A stretch of 64,000 nucleotides of DNA from Ailanthus altissimus (taxonomy: Eukaryota > Streptophyta > Magnoliopsida > Sapindales > Simaroubaceae), in contig OX327684.1 of assembly GCA_946807835.1 (NCBI GenBank), positions 15,586,501 to 15,650,500 of the forward strand, written 5' to 3'. Below, piece after piece: positions 57,779 through 64,000 of the stretch; within the stretch, counting starts at the first letter, position 1; each line of letters opens with the position of its first letter. Under the pieces are notes generated by a model. It did no database searches, had not been told where the DNA came from, and saw only the letters and a program-made list of their open reading frames with translations. The position numbers were made by a program, and so were the translations under genes.

Positions 57779-60271
57779 ATGGAGTGTGATGCGATAGTTA
57801 TTTGTTTTGGAGGAAAGTGGGAGAGTTCTAGTGACGGGGAAGAAAGTTATGTTGATTATAGTAATTTTAAAATTTCAGTTCCGTAAGATATTAATTTTGA
57901 AGATTTTTTAAATGCAGTATGTTATACCTTGGGAGTCGACAATGTGAACTGTAAGGTGACTTTGAAAATCAAAATTGATGCAACGAGGTATAACCTAAAG
58001 CCTATTGACATTAGAAACGACAGTGATGTTCGATTTTTTTTTAACGCCAATAGAAGATCGTACTGTCTTTTATGTGTAACAGTGAATCCTACAGCTCCCG
58101 TTTATGAAGATAATGTACAGCCCCTCAATCAAAATCCATCATCAATTCATATTCATTTTATGTCAGCTAGCAGTAGCAACCAAGTGAGTCATACATCTCT
58201 ATCAGTTCTAGCAGTGGTTCCTGCAAACACAACGAACGAGTATCACAATGTTTCTCCTATACCCTTTAATGAAAACCTAGCCTATACACATTACGCTTGT
58301 GATAACATTGAAAATGTTGGGGATGTGGAAGGGGACTATGATGATGTTAGAAATGTTGATAATTTAGAAGGGGATGATTTAGCAGAAGGCGGACGTTGTT
58401 ATGTTTCGACAAGCTCCCTAAATGTTGAAGCTAGAAGAATAGATTTTTGTGAAGCGAAAAAATCCTTTGCGTTTATGCCTCCAATACCACCATCAGACTT
58501 GGGCATTTCAGATAAGATATCGAGTAGTGGAATTGACGATGTGTTTGTAGGAAAGTTGTTTGATAGCAAAGACGAACTTCACCAGGCTATTAGTATGGTA
58601 GCACTTAAAGGTAATTGGAGCTTTAAAGTGTCAAGGTCAACAAAAGATCGTTTTGAGATCAAATGTGATGATGATAGATGTCGATGGCGATTACGTGCAG
58701 TGTCGACAGATGCAAAGAAATATTTTATTGTGCGCAGAATTGATTCAAGTCACGTGTGCCAATTAGATCGATTGCGCGATGGTCATCGACAAGTAAAGTC
58801 TCAAATTATTGGCAAATTTATAAAAAATAAGTTTGCATCTGCGAGTCGACTTTATAGACCGAAGGAAATCCAAGCAGACATACGTGAGGAGTTTGGTGTG
58901 GACTTAACTTACCCTACTGCTTGGCGGTCTAAGGAGCATGCATTGGTGTTGATACGTGGTACTTCAGAGGGTTCATATAAAATACTTCCTGCATACTGTC
59001 ATATATTGGAACAACAGAACCCTGGTACAGTCACGCATTTGGAGATTGACGATTGCAAGCACTTTAAATATTTCTTCATGGCTCTTGGACCATGTATTAG
59101 AGGGTTCTAGTCTTCCATCCGATCGGTTATTGTAGATGATGGTACATTTTTAAAAAATGCATACTTGGGAACAATGTTTGTGGCTGTTTGCAAGGATGGA
59201 AACAACCAGATTTTTTCACTTGCATGAGGTATTGCTGACTCTGAAAATGATGCTTCATGGAAGTGGTTTATGGAAAAACTCTGAGGAGTTATTGGTGATC
59301 TTGCGAACCTTGTATTTATATCTGATCGACATGCTAGTATCGAGAAGGCCATTAAAGAGGTATTTCCTAATGTATATCATGGTGTATGCATCCATCACTT
59401 GAAGTGTAATTTGGTAGCACGATATAAGATACCATTGCATACAACAAAAAGAGGGGGATACTTGGCCTCCTATTTTGTTGCTGCTAAGGCGTATCGCATA
59501 GCTGACTTTCAAAGGGAAATATATAAGATGCGAGAAATGAAACTGGAGGCAACGAGATACTTGGAGGAGGAGGTTGGTTTTTCAAAATGGGCTCGATCAA
59601 TGGGAGCATTCAGAAGATATGACATCATGACCACCAACATTGCAGAGAGCATTAACGCTGTTGCGAAGGAAGCACGTGCCATGACGGTGACTGCCTTAAT
59701 TGAGTGGATCCGAGTGTTAATGCAAAAATGGTTTGTTGAGAGACGTGAGGCTGCAGAAAATATGTCAAACTTCTTAACCACTTGGGCCCATAACAAGATT
59801 TGAAAGCACAATGATAATTTTGCTTGCATAACAGTGCATGCAATAGATCGATCTCGTTTTGTTGTTAAGGACGGAAAAAGAAATGGAATAGTGGACATCC
59901 CGGGGAAGTTATGTAGTTGTCAAAAGTTTGATATGCGGCAACTACCGTGTCCTCATGCACTTGCAGTATACAGGCAGGTCAGATTCCAGTACCAGACTCT
60001 TTGTTCGCGATATTACACGACTGAGTGTTTGTTGCGTGCATATAGTGAACCAGTAAATCCGGTTGGTCATCCGTTAGATTGGATTGTTCCAGAGGAGTTG
60101 AGAGCTGCTGACATCCAGCCTCCTATAGTACGTCGGCAATCAGGAAGACGTCAGAAGAATCAAATTCTATCGCAAGGTGAGGCTCCCACGAAGAATGTAT
60201 ACAGTCGCTGTAAGCAGCATGGATATAATCGACAAACTTGTCGAAACCCAATTCTATTACATGGTAGTTGA
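57779..60271 (+). pseudogene. MuDR-like MULE transposase, full length with five stops (element 2)
   Basis: The ATG at 57779 follows a TTTTTTCAG acceptor. The frame then runs 831 codons to the TGA at 60269-60271 without a frameshift, but has in-frame stops at 57884, 59108, 59225, 59282 and 59801. Domains: N-terminal region; MuDR DNA-binding domain (58550-58960, FDSKDELHQAISMVALKGNW, CRWRLRAV); catalytic domain (VDDGTFLKNAYLGTMFVAV at about 59133, FISDRHASIEKAI at about 59316, TTNIAESINA at about 59632); SWIM zinc finger CSCQKFDMRQLPCPHALAV (59912-59968); C-terminal zinc knuckle YSRCKQHGYNRQTC (about 60200-60241). The first catalytic block reads VDDG instead of the VDG of element 1. Before these stops arose it would have bound the TIRs and moved the family. 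Confidence 0.92.
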
Positions 60272-60656
60272 TGTGTTCTTTATGAGTTATATTTGTATTT
60301 TAAAGTCATGTAGTTATAGGCTTTATTTGACTAGTTAATTTACATTTTTTTTTACGATTGCGTTTAATTGATAAGTTTATTATATTCTTATAAACATGGA
60401 AAATTTATTTTATTTTCTAAAATTCATGGATTAAAACGGACAGAGTTTCCCCTATTTTTTCTCAAAATCTATATTTCATAAACTTGCAGAAAATACACTT
60501 CAAATATTTCTCACATCTCTTAGCTGTAAAGGGGACCTCCCGTCCCTACCCAAATCAATCAACATCATTTTACAATTTACAATTTTATAAAATACATAAA
60601 AAAAACTTTATAAACATATAAAAGTTAATTTTCTTTCACTACTTTTTTGCACATTT
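60272..60656. other. Intergenic spacer between the two convergent genes of element 2
   Basis: AT-rich, with no coding sequence. It must hold the 3' UTRs and polyadenylation signals of both genes. Confidence 0.6.
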
Positions 60657-61037
60657 TCATAAGTCAGTCGCCATTTTGGTCCTAAAAAATAACCCATGCT
60701 CAGGACCAAAATCTAGGGGATGACAACACATCAAAAACTCTATAAACATACAAACATAAACCCCACAATCTCCACTATTCACTGTCTGTTGTGGCACTCC
60801 ATCCTTTAATCTAATTACATAAAAAAGGGTTAAGTCAGGTGTAATTTGTCGTTGCTCATATAATCTACAAGCATCTAGGTAACGGGGTAACAACATAGCT
60901 AATGGCAGGACATGATTCTCAATCACGCCATCAGCAAATCCCTTGATGCTAGAATCGTAGATCAATATTTGCCGATGCAAGATGTCCACCTCAGCCGTTA
61001 CCCAATGTTGTTGATTGTAATTGACAGGAATATAAAC
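60657..61037 (-). other. Intact Ulp1 catalytic exon of element 2
   Basis: This last exon (126 codons plus TGA) is fully open after its acceptor. It contains all the residues expected of a C48 cysteine protease: His of HW, Asp of YDS, Gln about six residues before the Cys, and Cys of DCGVYVC. The upstream exon (61283-61149) supplies the MWIEVDKV strand that precedes it. Older copies at 26690-27110 and 2040-2400 are broken here. Confidence 0.85.
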
Positions 61038-62840
61038 CTACATAAAATTCAAATAAGTCTTAGAAAGAGTACTACAAATTATAAACAAAAATAACAACAT
61101 TCACACAAAATAGTACTACAAGTTATAAACAAAAATAACAACATTTACCTTATCAACCTCAATCCACATACGTGCACCGAGTAAATCTTCCTTAGCGCCT
61201 TGAGCATATGTCATCACTTCATCACTCCATACAATGCCAGTCATGTCATTTTTGTGTTGCTCATAAAGGAGTCTAAAAGACTCCTACAAATGCAGGGCCA
61301 TCGAATAATCAATAAAATTGAAATAACAAAATATAAATAACTTAATTCATCACTCACAAAGAAGTACGAATCCACAGAAGTGGACAATTGAGACAATGCA
61401 TTAGTGCAACCGTATTGCCTAAGCCGAATCACCTTCAAATACTCATTAATATGCTGCATTTAGAAACAATAACCGTCAAGTGAGTCTGTAAATTTAGAAA
61501 AAAATAAAATGAGATAATTATTCAATAATTTACTTACAAAGTCATCCAGCCAGCTGTGTAGCAATTCTCGAAACCATGTCGGGTTAGCGTCTAGCCCAAG
61601 TAAGCTGACTACACCCTCATCCTTGTCCATCCAAGCCTGAAACTCAACCATGATAGTCGAGTCTATCTGCTGCAATGGATTCATGTCTGCTTGAGGTTGT
61701 ACTTCAATTTCAAATTTATTCTTCTCGTGTATCCTTTGTGGAAATGAATTTGTATATGGGGTGTGCAAATACCATGCAGGCCTATACTGTCTCCCAAATT
61801 GACTTACTCCCTTATACGGGGCAGGCAAGATCTCAACACTTGTAGGACTGTCAATCAGTGGCTGGGACAATATATCATGACCAGTAGCTGGGGTCTGAAA
61901 ATCATATTGACAGCCTGCCGGTGTGTTCTCTCCATACTACAATATATGTATATATTAAAATAAATAAAACTGCAATTAAGGTAACGAAAAAATAATTGTG
62001 TTTAAAATTTATTTTGCTTACTATATTATGGCTTTCGTTCTGTTGGAATGAGCATGACTGCCTAAACCACATCATCATTTGCTGCATCTGCTGTGTAAGA
62101 TCGGTCCGGAGTTGATTAACACTTGTTAAAATTTCATCTCTATCATTGTCCATTCTTTGTAGAAGTGCAGCTTGCGCAGCTTCAGTATGGTCAAATCTCT
62201 TAATCATCTCCTCCCGCAGCTGCTCAATCTGGTGTGTTACGTCATGGTCTACAGATGCACTATGTTCAGACTATAAGAAACATAACCATAGTTAATGACT
62301 TATTTAGAAATATTAGAAATATATTAAAATTTCTCTTTAGTTAATCACGTAAATAAGTAATATACCGTTGCTCCTGCCACTGGTGCTAACATTTGTGGGT
62401 TTGTCCATTCATATCCACCCCCCTCTACATCCATAACATCATCGTTAGGGTCGCTAAAATGGACATAGGTCCTGGGGCGCTTGCTCTCGCTGAAATCAGA
62501 CATATTTGGTAAGTCCCCAGCATAACTTCAGCTTGAAATGCCTACACGTCTAGCCAGGCGCACAATTGCCTCTCTCTTCTCATGGTCTTTTGGTACTAAT
62601 TTACGATGTACCGAAAGAACCTATAAATCAACCAATCATATTAAATTACGCTTAAAACAAAATAAAAGTTATAAACCAATATATATATTTTTTATTCATA
62701 TCAACACATACCAAATCCTTTCTTAATATTGTATCCTGAACCTCATCGAACAATGGAGTCCCTCGAGTCGTCCAATTCAAAATACGAGGGAATCGATCAC
62801 CATTATGATAATCAAAAATCTCTCCGCACACTGGAATTGC

Positions 62841-62870
62841 CTCGAAAATCCATACCTCGAAAATCCATAC
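62841..62870 (-). repeat. 15-bp in-frame tandem duplication in a DUF1985-gene exon
   Basis: GTATGGATTTTCGAG occurs twice directly after the splice acceptor at 62870. Element 1 has it once (18874-18888). The duplication adds five codons (VWIFE) and does not shift the frame. Confidence 0.9.
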
Positions 62871-63684
62871 CTAATATAATTATTTTTAAAATATAAGTTT
62901 GACGTATACAAACAAAATATATAATTAAGATCAAAAAGTTAAGTACAAGAAAATTATGGCGTACCAGAAATGCGTGCGAAAAGCCATATACGTTGTAACT
63001 CTCAAACTTCTTCTGTGCAAACCCTTTCCTTTTTATTTTCTCAAGTTTTTGGAATGCAGCCTTCTTAAGTGAGTTATGAAGTACGGTCCATGCAATATTG
63101 CTCCATGGATACTTATTAAACTCATCAAGGTCATCCACTAAACATAGAACAAAATTTTGAATTCCACTACGCTCGTCACGTGGAATCAAAACACGATGTA
63201 CAAAATAAAATAAACTCAACTTTACTGCATCTGCATCGTCCATTTTCTCCTAATTTAGACGTGCATACCATTGATCAAGAAATATGTAAGATAATTTCTT
63301 TACCCCAGAAAAATATGTATCCCATAATCGAGTGCCCAATTTCCTATGCAGCTGTTGGGCGGGAGGGTAATCTCGCATTTGTAGTTCAGTGATTAGTACA
63401 AACTTCTGCCGGCTAAAACGGATGCGTTTCCTCCTTATGTAAAATCACATCTCATCTTCTACATTAGAGGAACAATAACTCGTGCACCAAAATACCAGAG
63501 AATGTCAACTCTGACATATCTAAGAAATGCCCTATACACGTCTGCCTAAATAATATTTTCTGATTTATTGTCAGTTTATCTTTAATGCAATTTAGACCCC
63601 ACATCTTAGCATAAGCCGTCACTGATGCACGAAAAAACATATGCTCTGGAATTCTATATTCTTTCGATACGTTCTCTTTCCTGT

Positions 63685-64000
63685 AACAATAAAAAAAAAA
63701 TACATTAATATTAAAAAAACTAATAATCAGAGAAATATTATTTATAGAAACAATTAATTTAACATACATAAAAATTATAATACATTAAAATAATTAATTA
63801 CTAACATATTAATCAACATATTATAATAAAATCAAACCAAACTTAATAATTAATTTACTAACATATTAATATTAATCAATATTAATTATATATTAAAATC
63901 AAAATAATCATATTTAATTATAATTACATAAGGTACTCACAATAATAATAAAAAATGTTACAAATCAAAATTAATGAGTCATTTAAGCAATTTTTTCCAT
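63685..64000. other. AT-rich intron/leader of the element 2 DUF1985-Ulp1 gene
   Basis: It corresponds in reverse to 17765-18052 of element 1. No coding sequence. The window ends inside it. Confidence 0.6.

Larger units (their letters stand above)
60657..63680 (-). pseudogene. DUF1985-Ulp1 (C48 peptidase) gene of element 2
   Basis: Exons on the - strand by GT-AG sites: 63680-62965, 62870-62712, 62620-62366, 62270-62022, 61936-61538, 61453-61359, 61283-61149, 61037-60657. The first holds DUF1985. The fourth encodes a polar, Gln-rich helix likely to form a coiled coil (EEMIKRFDHTEAAQAALLQR). The last holds the Ulp1/SENP protease core: His in QQHWVTAEVDI, Asp in ILIYDSS, Gln in DGVPQQTVNSG and Cys in DCGVYVC, so the triad is kept. 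Such proteases cut SUMO-like modifiers; the target of the transposon version is unknown. Defects: a 14-bp deletion and a TGA (W to stop, near 63447) in exon 1, and a TGA in exon 3 (about 62529). The 5' end is outside the window or not recognised. Confidence 0.87.
57106..64000 (+). mobile_element. Element 2: near full-length KI-MULE, right end outside the window
   Basis: It opens GGAAAAAGTTCACAAATAACC and matches the element 1 TIR for about 120 bp. It contains a whole-length transposase reading (+, 57779-60271) and the DUF1985-Ulp1 gene (-, 63680-60657) tail to tail, with 385 bp between their stop codons. The window stops inside the first intron region of the DUF1985 gene, at a place matching element 1 position about 17765, so roughly 0.7 kb is expected beyond the window and the full element should be about 7.6 kb. 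Both genes are damaged, so it is not autonomous now. Confidence 0.9.

Noticed and set aside
1..64000. CRISPR arrays, bacterial operons, integrated organelle or viral DNA
   Set aside because: No direct-repeat/spacer array, no bacterial-type gene layout and no recognisable plastid, mitochondrial or pararetrovirus genes were seen. The introns and transposons mark this as plant nuclear DNA.

Overview
The window looks like a gene-poor, AT-rich piece of nuclear DNA from a flowering plant, most likely a eudicot. This rests on GT-AG introns in AT-rich sequence, a plant-type SF3B3 gene, a plant monoacylglycerol lipase (MAGL) gene, and transposon families typical of plants (Mutator-like, hAT, Ty1-copia, Ty3-gypsy). 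The species cannot be told from the sequence alone. Only two genes look functional. One is a MAGL-type alpha/beta hydrolase (about 40.9-43.7 kb, + strand), followed by a dead second copy (46.7-48.4 kb). The other is splicing factor 3B subunit 3 (48.9-53.5 kb, - strand), complete in three exons encoding 1213 residues.

Most of the rest is transposon on transposon. The dominant theme is a Mutator-like element (MULE) family that carries two convergent genes: a MuDR-type transposase, and a multi-exon gene with a DUF1985 domain and a C-terminal Ulp1/SENP-like (C48) cysteine protease. This is the architecture known as KI-MULE or Kaonashi. Three relatively young copies are present. Element 1 (17027-21947) has a perfect 9-bp target duplication. 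Element 3 (about 53822-56976) and element 2 (from about 57106, running off the window end) lie side by side upstream of SF3B3. Elements 1 and 3 carry different internal deletions. Element 2 is the fullest copy and keeps a whole Ulp1 catalytic exon, but its transposase has five in-frame stops. All three carry GC-rich blocks of near-palindromic repeats just inside their ends, in strong contrast to the AT-rich surroundings.

Two much older copies of the same arrangement sit inside a larger duplicated unit: copy A (1-5492) and copy B (about 16.9-29.73 kb, split by element 1). Between them, 5.5-16.9 kb holds a hAT-type MITE, a dead hAT transposase with a tandemly duplicated 3' part, a gypsy gag relic and unassigned AT-rich DNA.

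From 29.7 to 39.6 kb lies a decayed, different MuDR-type element on the - strand. A Ty1-copia element (30309-35640, 5-bp target duplication) inserted into it. The 5' LTR of that copia element was later split by a 2085-bp probable solo LTR, and its 3' LTR by a 155-bp insert. A hAT-type MITE (39179-39502) sits in the terminal region of the same MULE. Coordinates of decayed elements are approximate except where a target duplication or splice site fixes them.
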